Positions 1-8,229 of a stretch of 64,000 nucleotides of DNA are shown here, one piece after another. A program made the position numbers and the translations under genes. Under the pieces are notes generated by a model. It was not told the DNA's origin and made no database searches. It saw only the letters and a list, made by a program, of their open reading frames with translations. Position 1 is the stretch's first letter, and every line of letters begins with the position of its first letter. The DNA is taken from the NCBI GenBank assembly GCA_017527415.1, contig JAFXQA010000001.1, positions 1 to 64,000 on the forward strand. Direction: 5' to 3'. This DNA is from Bacteroidales bacterium (GTDB lineage Bacteria > Bacteroidota > Bacteroidia > Bacteroidales > UBA932).

Positions 1-66
1 ATCTTCGCTCCAGGCGGTTCTTATTGTTTTGTCTCCAAATAGCTGGAGAGCTTCTTTTTTACTCAT
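1..66 (-). CDS. BRO/DinD-like (phage antirepressor family) protein, 5' end only
   Basis: Only the first 22 codons lie in the window; the gene continues past the left edge. The peptide starts MSKKEALQLFGDK and continues TIRTAWSED. This matches how I remember the N-terminus of the BRO-N / DNA-damage-inducible protein D-like family common in Bacteroidales mobile DNA. A Bacteroidota -7 box (TAACTTCG on the minus strand, 84-91) sits 17 bases upstream of the ATG at 66, which supports this start. Family members usually continue with a BRO-N DNA-binding domain, which cannot be checked here. Confidence 0.5.
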   Translation of the reverse strand, partial: MSKKEALQLFGDKTIRTAWSED

Positions 67-219
67 ACAACTCTCGTTTTCTGCGAAGTTACGAAACAGA
101 ATCTTCTGCTGCAAGAGGAAAATGCTTTGGATTCGGTAAAATCTTAAGCGCCTCCCACAACCGCTCAATCCCCTCCAACAAAAGGTTCGAGAATACCACG
201 GTTAGGGGCACCCGAAAAG

Positions 220-247
220 GCGACTGCATTCCGGCGGTCGCTTTTTT
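220..247 (+). terminator. Intrinsic terminator
   Basis: An 8-bp stem (220-227 with 234-241, one G-T wobble), a 6-base loop and six T residues (242-247). No + strand gene is visible upstream in the window, so it may end a non-coding transcript or one starting beyond the left edge. The minus-strand reading also ends in TTTT, so it could act both ways. Confidence 0.6.
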
Positions 248-386
248 CGTGCTCTTTACCTTCGGTTTACTGGGGGCCGAATCCCCCAGACCCCCTGCGT
301 CGCTTCGCTCCGAACCCTCTCGCCCCGCGATGTCTTTTTTTGTGTGTTTCCGCTCGTGCATTGATTATCAGGTAGTTACAGGAAAT

Positions 387-410
387 CGTCTGGTGAAAAT
401 GCACCAGACG
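387..410. repeat. Perfect hairpin CGTCTGGTG / CACCAGACG
   Basis: Nine-base arms at 387-395 and 402-410 are exact reverse complements around a 6-base AAAATG loop. The right arm is followed by CTTTTGC, too weak for a standard terminator. The flanks carry TTGATTATCAG (361-371) and TTGATAATCAG (426-436), making a larger nested symmetric structure, possibly a recombinase or regulator target. Confidence 0.5.
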
Positions 411-675
411 CTTTTGCATAAGTCGTTGATAATCAGCACAGGGCGAGATACTGTCGGCCAAAGGCCTCCGGTACGAGGAGCGTTTTGGGTAAGTGGTTGT
501 CCGACAGTGTTTTACGTAATCAGGTAAGGAAAAACAGCGCACCTGTTTGGCTAAAGTGCTGTATATGAGCAAGTTGCTAAAAACGGTTCGGCAGATTGGT
601 CAGTTGTTCTTGCAGTGTGTGGGCGCTTGTTTGCTGCGGCATTCTGACAAAGCGGAGTTTTTAGTATATTTGCGT

Positions 676-2139
676 ATGAAGAATATTTTGATTTTTCTTG
701 CTGCCGTGTTCGCGTTGTCCTGCTCGCCGGGTGGAGACAAAACGCTTCAGTTACAAAGCGAAGCGGACCTTGCCGGCCTGAGGATTGCGGCCAAAGCCGG
801 GTCTTGCTACGATTTGGAACTGTCTGGCCGCGACGACATCGAACTCCTGCTTTTCAACACCGAGGCCGACCTTATCCAGGCCGTTCTGAGCGGTCATGCC
901 GATGCTCTCGTTCAGGACGAGGTTACATTCAATTCCGAGGTCTGCAAGGAATATGGAATAAAGATGGCCTTCAAGACCAGCTTGAGTTTCCCGACAGCAT
1001 TCATGTTCCGCAAAGACAACACTGAGCTTCTCGCTGCCATGAATGCCGTCCAGAAGAATCTCGAGGCGGACGGCACCATGAAAACTCTAAAGGATTTCTG
1101 GTTGACGGAAGCGTATACTTCGAACAAGACGCTCCGTCACATTCCCGTCGAGAACGAAGGCAATCCGCTCCGTATAGCCGTCGTGACCAACGTGGCACCG
1201 ATTGCATTCATGGTTGGAGACGAGTGGTATGGCATGGAGATAGACATGGCAAGGGCCCTTTCGAACTATCTTCACAGGCCTCTCGAGTTTAAACTTTACG
1301 ACACTTCCGGCATGATGGCCGTGAAAAACGGCACGGCTGACCTGATGCTCGGTTGCCTGTTCGTCACCCCCGAAAGGCAGGTGGAGTTTTCGTTTGCAGA
1401 ACCCTATCACTACTTCCATGGAGCATATTATATCCAAGACACCGCCGCAGGAAAAGAGTCCGTAGGATTCTGGGGCAGGATAAAGAGAAGCTTCAAACGG
1501 AATTTTGTGGATGAAGACCGATGGAAATACGTTACTTCCGGCCTGCTTGAAACCCTGAAAATCACGCTTTTGGCGATTCTTTTCGGATCTGTACTGGGGG
1601 TGGGGATATGCGCATTGACACGCAGCCGCCGCAGATGGCTTCGCGACACTGCCGCCGTTTACAACTGGTTCATGGCGGGTGTTCCGATTCTCGTGCTGCT
1701 GCTCATCCTTTTCTATGTGGTATTTCCGGGCAGCGGGCTGAGTCCTTCGATGGTGGCCGTTGTGGCATTCGCTATGGATTTCGCAGCAGGGGCCGGAAGA
1801 ATCTATTCTACATCGCTTGAAGCTATCCCCCGCGGACAGACGGAGGCTGGCCTGGCGTTGGGATTCACCAAGTTGCAGACATTCTTCAATATTGTGCTTC
1901 CCCAGGCTGCCAAGCGTGGCCTTCCGCTTTTCCGCGGGCAATGCATAAACACCCTGAAGGGAACATCTATCGTAGGATATATCGCTATCCAGGATCTTAC
2001 GCGGGCAGGAGATATGATCCGCAGCCGCACATTCGACGCCTTCTTCCCGCTGTTGGCGATAACGGTGGTCTACTTCATTCTCGCCAGGCTGATTATCATC
2101 CTTCTTCAACTCGCATCCCCTAAAAAACAGGCGCTATGA
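676..2139 (+). CDS. ABC transporter, substrate-binding/permease fusion (polar amino acid type)
   Basis: 487 residues, read from ATG 676, which gives a lipoprotein signal peptide (MKNILIFL...ALSCSPGG). A longer frame upstream would run through the -7 box TATATTTG (665-672). Residues ~25-150 resemble the second half of a family-3 binding protein. Residues ~160-270 form another binding-protein-like segment (GMEIDMARALSNYL). From ~285 a HisM/GlnP-like permease with several membrane helices follows. The next gene overlaps by ATGA and encodes the ATPase, so the two genes form a complete importer. Fusion of binding protein to permease is known in this transporter class. The exact substrate cannot be read. 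Confidence 0.85.
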   Translation: MKNILIFLAAVFALSCSPGGDKTLQLQSEADLAGLRIAAKAGSCYDLELSGRDDIELLLFNTEADLIQAVLSGHADALVQDEVTFNSEVCKEYGIKMAFKTSLSFPTAFMFRKDNTELLAAMNAVQKNLEADGTMKTLKDFWLTEAYTSNKTLRHIPVENEGNPLRIAVVTNVAPIAFMVGDEWYGMEIDMARALSNYLHRPLEFKLYDTSGMMAVKNGTADLMLGCLFVTPERQVEFSFAEPYHYFHGAYYIQDTAAGKESVGFWGRIKRSFKRNFVDEDRWKYVTSGLLETLKITLLAILFGSVLGVGICALTRSRRRWLRDTAAVYNWFMAGVPILVLLLILFYVVFPGSGLSPSMVAVVAFAMDFAAGAGRIYSTSLEAIPRGQTEAGLALGFTKLQTFFNIVLPQAAKRGLPLFRGQCINTLKGTSIVGYIAIQDLTRAGDMIRSRTFDAFFPLLAITVVYFILARLIIILLQLASPKKQAL

Positions 2140-3200
2140 TTACAGTACGACATCTTAACAAGACATATCATGACCCCGACGGCACATCCCTTGCTGTCCT
2201 GAAAGATATCAACTGTGAGATAGGTCCCGGAGAGGTCATCAGCATAATAGGCCCGTCCGGAACGGGAAAAAGCACCTTCCTCAGGGCACTGAATCTGCTG
2301 GACCCACCTACGGGAGGGGAAATCCTCTTCCATGGTGAGAATATCCTTGCCAAAGGATACCCGGTGCATAAGATGAGACAGAAAATAGGCATGGTATTCC
2401 AGAGTTTCAACCTCTTCGATCACATGACGGTGGCGGAAAACATCATGTACGCCCCGGTCAAGATACTTCACGAGAGCAAGGATCAAGCCCGCGAAGAAGC
2501 CCTTTCCCTTCTCAGGAAGGTCGGGCTGACCGACAAGGCGGATGTCTATCCTTCCAACCTGTCAGGCGGCCAAAAGCAGAGGGTGGCGATTGCTCGCTGC
2601 CTTGCCATGAAACCGGAGGTCATCCTTTTTGACGAGCCCACATCCGCCCTTGACCCTACCATGGTGGGAGAGGTGCTCAGCGTGATGAAACAGCTGGCCC
2701 GCGAAGGAATGACCATGCTCATCGTTACGCACGAGATGAAGTTTGCGCGCGACATCAGCACCCGGATCTTCTTTATGTACGACGGATATATCCACGAAGA
2801 CGGCACACCTGCCCAGATATTCGACAACCCTCGCCGCAGCGCTACACGTGAGTTTACCCAGCGGATCCGCAGGGAGGTTTTCGAAATCGACGGGCCCGGA
2901 TTCGACTTCCAGGGAATGTATACCAGCATGGCGCAGTTCTGCATCAAGCACGACATCGCCACAGCCCGCGAAAGAGTGGAGAGTCTCTGCGAACTGATGA
3001 TCAACGGCATCATGTCCGCATACAGGCCCATGACGGTGCGCATAAACTATAAGGAGATTGCGGATGAGGCTTCGCTCGATTTCATGGTGGAAGGCCTGGA
3101 GAAGTCCCCTGTCGACAGCACCGACAGGCTTCTTGCCCTGTGCAGGGAGGTTGTCGAAGAACCCACCACACGCGGATTCAGGATCAAACTGATTCTGTAA
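2136..3200 (+). CDS. ABC transporter ATP-binding protein (GlnQ-like) with C-terminal extension
   Basis: 354 residues. Walker A GPSGTGKST (~40), signature LSGGQKQRVAIAR, Walker B VILFDEPTSALDP and the H-loop THEM are intact, as in GlnQ/HisP-type ATPases of polar amino acid importers. The start overlaps the stop of the permease fusion (ATGA), implying translational coupling. GlnQ proteins are usually ~240 residues. Here ~105 further residues (from ~250) follow, which I do not recognise; they may be a regulatory domain sensing substrate. No terminator is obvious after the stop. Confidence 0.9.
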   Translation: MITVRHLNKTYHDPDGTSLAVLKDINCEIGPGEVISIIGPSGTGKSTFLRALNLLDPPTGGEILFHGENILAKGYPVHKMRQKIGMVFQSFNLFDHMTVAENIMYAPVKILHESKDQAREEALSLLRKVGLTDKADVYPSNLSGGQKQRVAIARCLAMKPEVILFDEPTSALDPTMVGEVLSVMKQLAREGMTMLIVTHEMKFARDISTRIFFMYDGYIHEDGTPAQIFDNPRRSATREFTQRIRREVFEIDGPGFDFQGMYTSMAQFCIKHDIATARERVESLCELMINGIMSAYRPMTVRINYKEIADEASLDFMVEGLEKSPVDSTDRLLALCREVVEEPTTRGFRIKLIL

Positions 3201-3340
3201 TTCCGGCGTTGCCTTTTTTGCCCGTGTGTTCTGGGATGGATTGTAAGACATCTACTACAGGTGTATGGCCTGTATTCTACGATAAACAGATAAAGTTGCC
3301 AAAAAATATTTATCTTTGGCTACGTAAACAGTTGATAGAT

Positions 3341-3820
3341 ATGAAAAAAATCCTTTTGATTGCCATGGTCGTGCTTTCCCTCAGCCTGGCGTATTCCTGC
3401 AATAGCAAGGAGGAAGTCGACGACCCCATCGTAGGAACCTGGGTATGCAACGACCCCGTCCACTACAACGACGGCACCATCCGTGACTACACAGAGACGT
3501 ATGTATTCAATTCCGATGGTACGATGAGCATTCAGTTCATCTGCCAGGACATGTGGGACGACTTCTGGACCTTCGGTATCCGTTTTGGCGGCACTTATAC
3601 AACCGACGGCACCAAATTTTCATTTAAGGCCCACATGGTCGCAAGCTACGAAGAAAACAACGGGAAAGTGGAATGGCGTGAGCAGAATCGCGAAGAAGAA
3701 GCTCGCGACTGCACTTTCGAGTACAAGATCGAAGGGAAGAAAATGACTGTGTATTACGGTCAGGAATGCGCAATCTTCGGTCACGGAGGCAGCGCGGTGA
3801 TGGTCTTCGACAAGCAGTAG
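3341..3820 (+). CDS. Lipocalin-like lipoprotein, hypothetical
   Basis: 159 residues starting at ATG 3341, chosen because it gives a lipoprotein signal peptide (MKKILLIAMVVLSLSLAYSC) and follows a -7 box TATCTTTG about 22 bases upstream. The mature start CNSKEEVDD is Lys/acid-rich, like the lipoprotein surface-export signals of Bacteroidota. The body (IVGTWVCND..., YVFNSDGTMSIQF) has the repeating strand pattern of lipocalin-like domains, suggesting a small beta-barrel for binding or structure. The next gene starts 7 bases after the stop. Function unknown. Confidence 0.75.
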   Translation: MKKILLIAMVVLSLSLAYSCNSKEEVDDPIVGTWVCNDPVHYNDGTIRDYTETYVFNSDGTMSIQFICQDMWDDFWTFGIRFGGTYTTDGTKFSFKAHMVASYEENNGKVEWREQNREEEARDCTFEYKIEGKKMTVYYGQECAIFGHGGSAVMVFDKQ

Positions 3821-3827
3821 TAGCCTG

Positions 3828-4844
3828 TTGAAATCGATCATCACGTTGCTCAGCGTCGCCCTTCTCGCCGGGGTGAGTTGCGGTGCGGATGGGGACAACC
3901 GCGTCGAACGCATCTGGGACCAGGGCTATAGTGCCTTTCCTTCCATCGTCCGCTATCAGGATGCGATGTATGTGAGTTTCCGCGAAGGCGTGAGCCACAT
4001 CTTCGACGAGAACGGAATCGCCGCGGGCAAGACTCGCATCCTTCGTTCCACCGACGGCAAGCGCTGGGAGAGCGTGGCGCTTCTCTCGAAGGATGGGTAT
4101 GACCTCCGCGACCCCAAACTCTCCGTCACCGCCGACGGACGCCTGATGGTGATTCAGGGGGGCTCGGTGTATGTAGATAAGAAGCTGGTGAAGCGCATTC
4201 CGCAGGTATCCTTCAGCTCCGACGGCCTCTCTTTCAGCGACCCGGAGCCGGTGGATTATCCCATTCCGGGCGGATTCGCCTGGTTCTGGAGGATGACCTG
4301 GCACAATGGCACTGGCTATACCGTCTCTTACGGCGAGCCAGACGATGGAGGGCTTGAGCTCCTCAAGACCACCGACGGCCTGCATTTCGAAAAGATCACC
4401 GATATCGAACTGGGAGGATTCCCCAACGAAACTACCGTACGTTTCCTCCCCGACGGAAGGATGCTTCTTCTGATCCGCCGCGAAAAGGAAGATAAGAAGG
4501 CATATCTCGGCATCAGCGAAGCCCCTTTCACCAACTGGGAACTGAGGCCGCTTCCCTTTCAGATCGGGGGGCCGGAACTGGCCGTGCTGCCCGACGGAAC
4601 GCTCCTTGCAGGCGGCCGGGCCTATTTCGAAGACGCTCACACGGAGACCGGCCTGTGGAAAGGTTCGGCCCGGGGCGATTTTGAACTGTGGAAGACCCTC
4701 CCTTCCGGAGGCGACAACAGTTATCCCGGATTCCTTATAGAGGATGGCAAGCTCTTGGTCGTTTACTACTCATCCCACGAACTCACCCGCCCCGATGGCC
4801 GCCCGAGGGCTGGTATCTACCTGGCGAGGGTGCGCATACGTTAA
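3828..4844 (+). CDS. Exported sialidase-fold (BNR/Asp-box) protein
   Basis: 338 residues from a TTG start at 3828; no ATG lies nearby, and this start gives a lipoprotein signal peptide (LLAGVSCGAD). Asp-box-like motifs recur (RSTDGKRWES, FSSDGLSFSD, KTTDGLHFEK), marking a six-bladed beta-propeller of the exo-sialidase superfamily. An early Arg and a RRE-type segment (LIRREKED) may be active-site remnants. Family members cleave sialic acid or other glycans at the cell surface, but propellers without activity also occur, so the substrate is uncertain. It lies only 7 bases after the lipocalin-like gene. Confidence 0.65.
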   Translation: MKSIITLLSVALLAGVSCGADGDNRVERIWDQGYSAFPSIVRYQDAMYVSFREGVSHIFDENGIAAGKTRILRSTDGKRWESVALLSKDGYDLRDPKLSVTADGRLMVIQGGSVYVDKKLVKRIPQVSFSSDGLSFSDPEPVDYPIPGGFAWFWRMTWHNGTGYTVSYGEPDDGGLELLKTTDGLHFEKITDIELGGFPNETTVRFLPDGRMLLLIRREKEDKKAYLGISEAPFTNWELRPLPFQIGGPELAVLPDGTLLAGGRAYFEDAHTETGLWKGSARGDFELWKTLPSGGDNSYPGFLIEDGKLLVVYYSSHELTRPDGRPRAGIYLARVRIR

Positions 4845-4879
4845 TGACAAAAATGCTTATATTTGAAAAAAATCTGGAT

Positions 4880-5464
4880 ATGAAAAAGCTCATAACTTCA
4901 ATTCTCCTGCTCGCGTTGGCAATGCCGGTTTTTGCACAGGATCCAGTAGAACAGAAGTGGACCGTTAGGGCATCTGCCGGATATCTTCCATCAGTGCCTG
5001 TAGTTGTCTCCCTTTTTGGTGCCATAGCTGTCGGTATTGCAGTCAGTGCCAACGAAGAAAACAATGAGACCCTCAAGATAGATATTCCTCCTTTTTTGAG
5101 TTTCGATGTCCTATATAGCTTCAACTCGCGCTGGTCGGCGGGTATCAGCACCGGCTACACCGGATGTGTGTTCAATATTGTCGACAAGGATTCTGGGGCG
5201 GTGCATTCCCGGCAGCACAACATCTTTATTCCGCTGGACGCTGTCGGCCGCTGCAACTATCTCTCCCGCCCTTCGGTAAAGCTCTACGGATCCATCGAGG
5301 CTGGGATGATGCTCGTGGCAGGCAGCAGCGATCTGAGCGTTTCCTTCGACGCCCAGATCAACCCTATCGGCGTTGAATTCGGCCGCAGGTTCTTCGGAAT
5401 GGTCGAAGCCGGTGTCGGCATGAACTACTTCGGCGGCCGTATAGGTGTGGGCTACAGGTTTTAA
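4880..5464 (+). CDS. Outer-membrane beta-barrel protein, hypothetical
   Basis: 194 residues. The start at ATG 4880 gives a clean signal peptide (MKKLITSILLLALAMPVFAQ). A -7-like TATATTTG lies just upstream, inside the gap after the sialidase-fold gene. Alternating hydrophobic strands and a C-terminal GVGYRF ending in Phe are typical of small outer-membrane barrels exported through Bam. Fourth in a run of envelope proteins in the same direction. No specific function can be read. Confidence 0.7.
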   Translation: MKKLITSILLLALAMPVFAQDPVEQKWTVRASAGYLPSVPVVVSLFGAIAVGIAVSANEENNETLKIDIPPFLSFDVLYSFNSRWSAGISTGYTGCVFNIVDKDSGAVHSRQHNIFIPLDAVGRCNYLSRPSVKLYGSIEAGMMLVAGSSDLSVSFDAQINPIGVEFGRRFFGMVEAGVGMNYFGGRIGVGYRF

Positions 5465-5481
5465 TTCTTGCATTTCACAAC

Positions 5482-6738
5482 ATGAATCACCTGCGCTATT
5501 TTACAGCCTTACTGGCACTGATAGTTGTCTTTTCCTGTGAAAAGATGCCACAGGATTCTATTAGTATCACTTCGGATAGCAACGTGGTGTTCCCTCCCGA
5601 GGGTGGCACCGCAACAATTTCGTTCATTGCAAGCGGCTTTTGGACGGCCGCTATTGCCGATGCCGAAGGATCTTCCTGGCTGAGCATCAGTCCGGATCAA
5701 GGCTCCAGGGACGGAAGCTTTACACTTATCGCCCGTGTGAATTCCGATTATGACGACCGCATAACATCTGTTACCATAACATGCGGCATGGCCTCGGCTT
5801 CGGTAGTCGTTACCCAGGGCCGAAGCCAGACGCCTCCGGATCCCGTCGATTCAGGTGAAACATATTCCTATGCCGAGCTCCCTGCATTCGACAATACCAA
5901 TACCGATTATTACTATAACACCCTGTATGCCAATACGGTAAAAAGCGGGCGACGGGTGCGGAACTTCTCTTTCTGCTATGACACACGCCGGCATAACCCC
6001 ATTTGGGTGGCATTCCCCATGCACAGCATATACGCCGAAGGCTCGGGACGTTCCACGAACGAAGAGGGGAAAGACCCTTGGATGCGGTATCCTGATCTCC
6101 CTCTCGGGCAGCAGTCGATAATCTGGGACATCGAGGGAGACGGTTTCATGTACTGGTCCGCATCTTCTTCCATCTTATCCGGAGGCAGCTGGACCAAGGG
6201 ACATCTATGCATGTCATCCAGCAGGGCGGGTGCGGGATCGGAACTCAACCTGCAGACCTTCTACCCCGTGAACATCGCGCCGCAGTCCAATACCTATGCA
6301 GGAGCAGGTATATTCGGTTCATTGTGGGGAAAGACGGAAGATTTCCACTGGCAGCGGGGCAGCCAGATTTGTTATGATACCTTGTATGTCGTGGCCGGAT
6401 GCCATTATGCCAACGATGATAACATCGAATACGATGCTTGCAACTGGAATACCCGTTCAGAGTACTCCAAAGCCTGCATCATCCCCACTCACCAATATAA
6501 GTTATTCCTTCGTACACGTTCCGGCATCACAGGGAAGGATGTCAGGAAATGCACGGAGAGCGAACTCAAAACCATTGGTTTCTGGTTCGACTCTGTGCTT
6601 CCTGTCGGTTCTTCGTCAGACCTCGCGGATTATGCCGTCTCCGTTTCCGAGATAGAAAAGAGGACAGGCATAGTCTTTTTCCCGGATATACCCGCCTCTG
6701 TCAAATCACAGTGCCAGACTTCGGACTGGAACCTGTAG
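5482..6738 (+). CDS. Secreted DNA/RNA non-specific endonuclease with BACON domain
   Basis: 418 residues. Lipoprotein signal (LIVVFSCEKMPQD), then a BACON/Ig-like domain at ~30-113 (PPEGGTATISF..., SWLSISPDQGS), a short Pro-rich linker and a NUC1-type nuclease domain (~140-410). The catalytic segment reads TKGHLCMSSSR, equivalent to the DRGH motif with Lys for Arg, followed by NIAPQSNTYAG, the conserved Asn region. BACON domains usually bind carbohydrate or mucin, so this is likely a surface nuclease that scavenges extracellular nucleic acid. The His general base is present. Confidence 0.85.
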   Translation: MNHLRYFTALLALIVVFSCEKMPQDSISITSDSNVVFPPEGGTATISFIASGFWTAAIADAEGSSWLSISPDQGSRDGSFTLIARVNSDYDDRITSVTITCGMASASVVVTQGRSQTPPDPVDSGETYSYAELPAFDNTNTDYYYNTLYANTVKSGRRVRNFSFCYDTRRHNPIWVAFPMHSIYAEGSGRSTNEEGKDPWMRYPDLPLGQQSIIWDIEGDGFMYWSASSSILSGGSWTKGHLCMSSSRAGAGSELNLQTFYPVNIAPQSNTYAGAGIFGSLWGKTEDFHWQRGSQICYDTLYVVAGCHYANDDNIEYDACNWNTRSEYSKACIIPTHQYKLFLRTRSGITGKDVRKCTESELKTIGFWFDSVLPVGSSSDLADYAVSVSEIEKRTGIVFFPDIPASVKSQCQTSDWNL

Positions 6739-6763
6739 AATGCAGGGACTTAGTTTATAGATT

Positions 6764-8227
6764 ATGCTAAAGAAAATAACCACCGCTATTGCTGCGGCCC
6801 TCCTACTTGCCGCTTGCACCTGTACACCCAAAGTCAGTTATAAGATCTGGTACGACTGGCCCGAAAGATACCTCCCGGATTTCTCTACCCTCGGTGAACC
6901 CGCCATCACAGGAGTCAAGTCCAATCTGGACCTGGAGGGCATAGACGATACCAAGAACCATTTCTGCGCCGTTTTCGAAACGGAACTCAAGGTGAAGACA
7001 GAAGAGGAATACACCTTCATCCTCACCACTGACGATGGCAGCAAACTCTATGTCGACGATGAACTGCTGATAGTGAGCGACGGTGCGCGCGGCCCTATCG
7101 AAGAAAAGGCAGTCAAAGTGCTTTCGAAAGGCAGGCACGCCATAAAGGTCGAATGGTTCGACTTCGACAAGGGGCAGTCGATAGTATTCCGTTATTCTAC
7201 TCCCACCATCAGGGAGAGGGAGATCGACGATACCCATCTGTACAGGGAAGACCGCGCTACCAGCAGGCATCGCTTCGTCAAACCCCAGGTCAGGGAGGCC
7301 TACAAACGCTTTGCAGCCTGGAAGGGAGATGATGAGGTGCTGGTCTATCCTATCCTCACCGATGTGCACACCTGCGGCCGTTTCAGCTTCAAGCACATTG
7401 GCTACGGAGCTACTGCGGCCAAAGTGTTCGGTGCGGATTTTATGGCGAATCTGGGCGACATCGGCCTCAATGCCTATCAGGCGACAGCTGATTCCATTTA
7501 CGCAAAGTGGATCAAGGAGAGGACACTTGAACAGATGAAGAAATTCAACGGCGTCTGGATCTATACCCCCGGCAACCACGACTGGGATGCCGGCCAGGGC
7601 CGATATCATACCGAACAGGAGCTGCAGGATTTCTTCCAGAAGCCCTGGGTGGAGCGCGCCGGAGGCAACCTCCATCTCACTCCCGGAAGGACCTATGGGT
7701 ACTATGATATCCCTGAAAAGAACTTCCGTATCATCTTCCTCAACAGCAGCACGACCCGCACTCTGGGTGAAGCCTACTATCTTTTCGGGAAAGAAGAACT
7801 TGCCTGGCTGGCAGATCTGCTTGAGGCCACCGATCCCGCTACGAACGTGATAGTGATGGCGCATTATATGCCTCATCCTATGGGCCGCTGGACCTCCAGC
7901 AAGCCTGTGGAGCTCACTTTAACCCAGAACGATGCAATCATGAACCTGCTGTCGGAATATGCGCAGAAGCGCACCATCGTAGCGATGGTCACCGGCGACA
8001 GCCACACCAACGACTACATCAACTACAACGGAGTGAACTACTTCGTTTCTCAGGGCTACGGCTGGGTGGTCCCGGACCTGATGCTCCCCACCAACCGTCA
8101 CGCGTTCTTCGATTATAAGGAAACCCTATGCATCGACGTGGTCGCCGTCAAACCTGCCACCCGGGAGGTGCACACCTTCCGCATCGGTGCCGGCGGAGCC
8201 GACTACGACTGCGAGTTCAGCTACTAG
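6764..8227 (+). CDS. PA14-domain calcineurin-like phosphoesterase lipoprotein
   Basis: 487 residues with lipobox LLAACTC. Residues ~25-150 form a PA14 domain (FILTTDDGSKLYVDDE), a carbohydrate- or surface-binding module. The C-terminal part is a metallophosphoesterase: LTDVHTCGR, ANLGDIG, TPGNHDWDAG, MAHYMPHP and TGDSHTND match the five metal-ligand blocks, with DxH altered to DVH. Secreted enzymes of this type hydrolyse phosphomonoesters or diesters outside the cytoplasm. Its stop is followed after two bases by the start of aroDA, so it may be co-transcribed with shikimate genes by read-through. Confidence 0.8.
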   Translation: MLKKITTAIAAALLLAACTCTPKVSYKIWYDWPERYLPDFSTLGEPAITGVKSNLDLEGIDDTKNHFCAVFETELKVKTEEEYTFILTTDDGSKLYVDDELLIVSDGARGPIEEKAVKVLSKGRHAIKVEWFDFDKGQSIVFRYSTPTIREREIDDTHLYREDRATSRHRFVKPQVREAYKRFAAWKGDDEVLVYPILTDVHTCGRFSFKHIGYGATAAKVFGADFMANLGDIGLNAYQATADSIYAKWIKERTLEQMKKFNGVWIYTPGNHDWDAGQGRYHTEQELQDFFQKPWVERAGGNLHLTPGRTYGYYDIPEKNFRIIFLNSSTTRTLGEAYYLFGKEELAWLADLLEATDPATNVIVMAHYMPHPMGRWTSSKPVELTLTQNDAIMNLLSEYAQKRTIVAMVTGDSHTNDYINYNGVNYFVSQGYGWVVPDLMLPTNRHAFFDYKETLCIDVVAVKPATREVHTFRIGAGGADYDCEFSY

Positions 8228-8229
8228 AT

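Larger units (their letters stand above)
67..675. other. Non-coding, hairpin-rich intergenic region
   Basis: About 600 bases without a convincing gene. Short open frames exist on both strands but have low-complexity, family-less translations. The stretch holds an intrinsic terminator (220-247), a perfect 9-bp hairpin (387-410), an 8-bp inverted pair ACTGTCGG/CCGACAGT (450-457 and 501-508), and near-inverted TTGATTATCAG / TTGATAATCAG copies flanking the hairpin. Next to a BRO-like gene this looks like the edge of a mobile element or a structured non-coding locus. That reading is inference. Confidence 0.4.

Noticed and set aside
24..527. Open frames on both strands in the first 570 bases
   Set aside because: Their translations are low-complexity or Arg/Ser-rich without a family, overlap each other and cross a terminator and a perfect hairpin.
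1087..2109. 340-codon minus-strand open frame opposite the ABC transporter
   Set aside because: A frame shadow of the clearly conserved permease; its translation has no domain.
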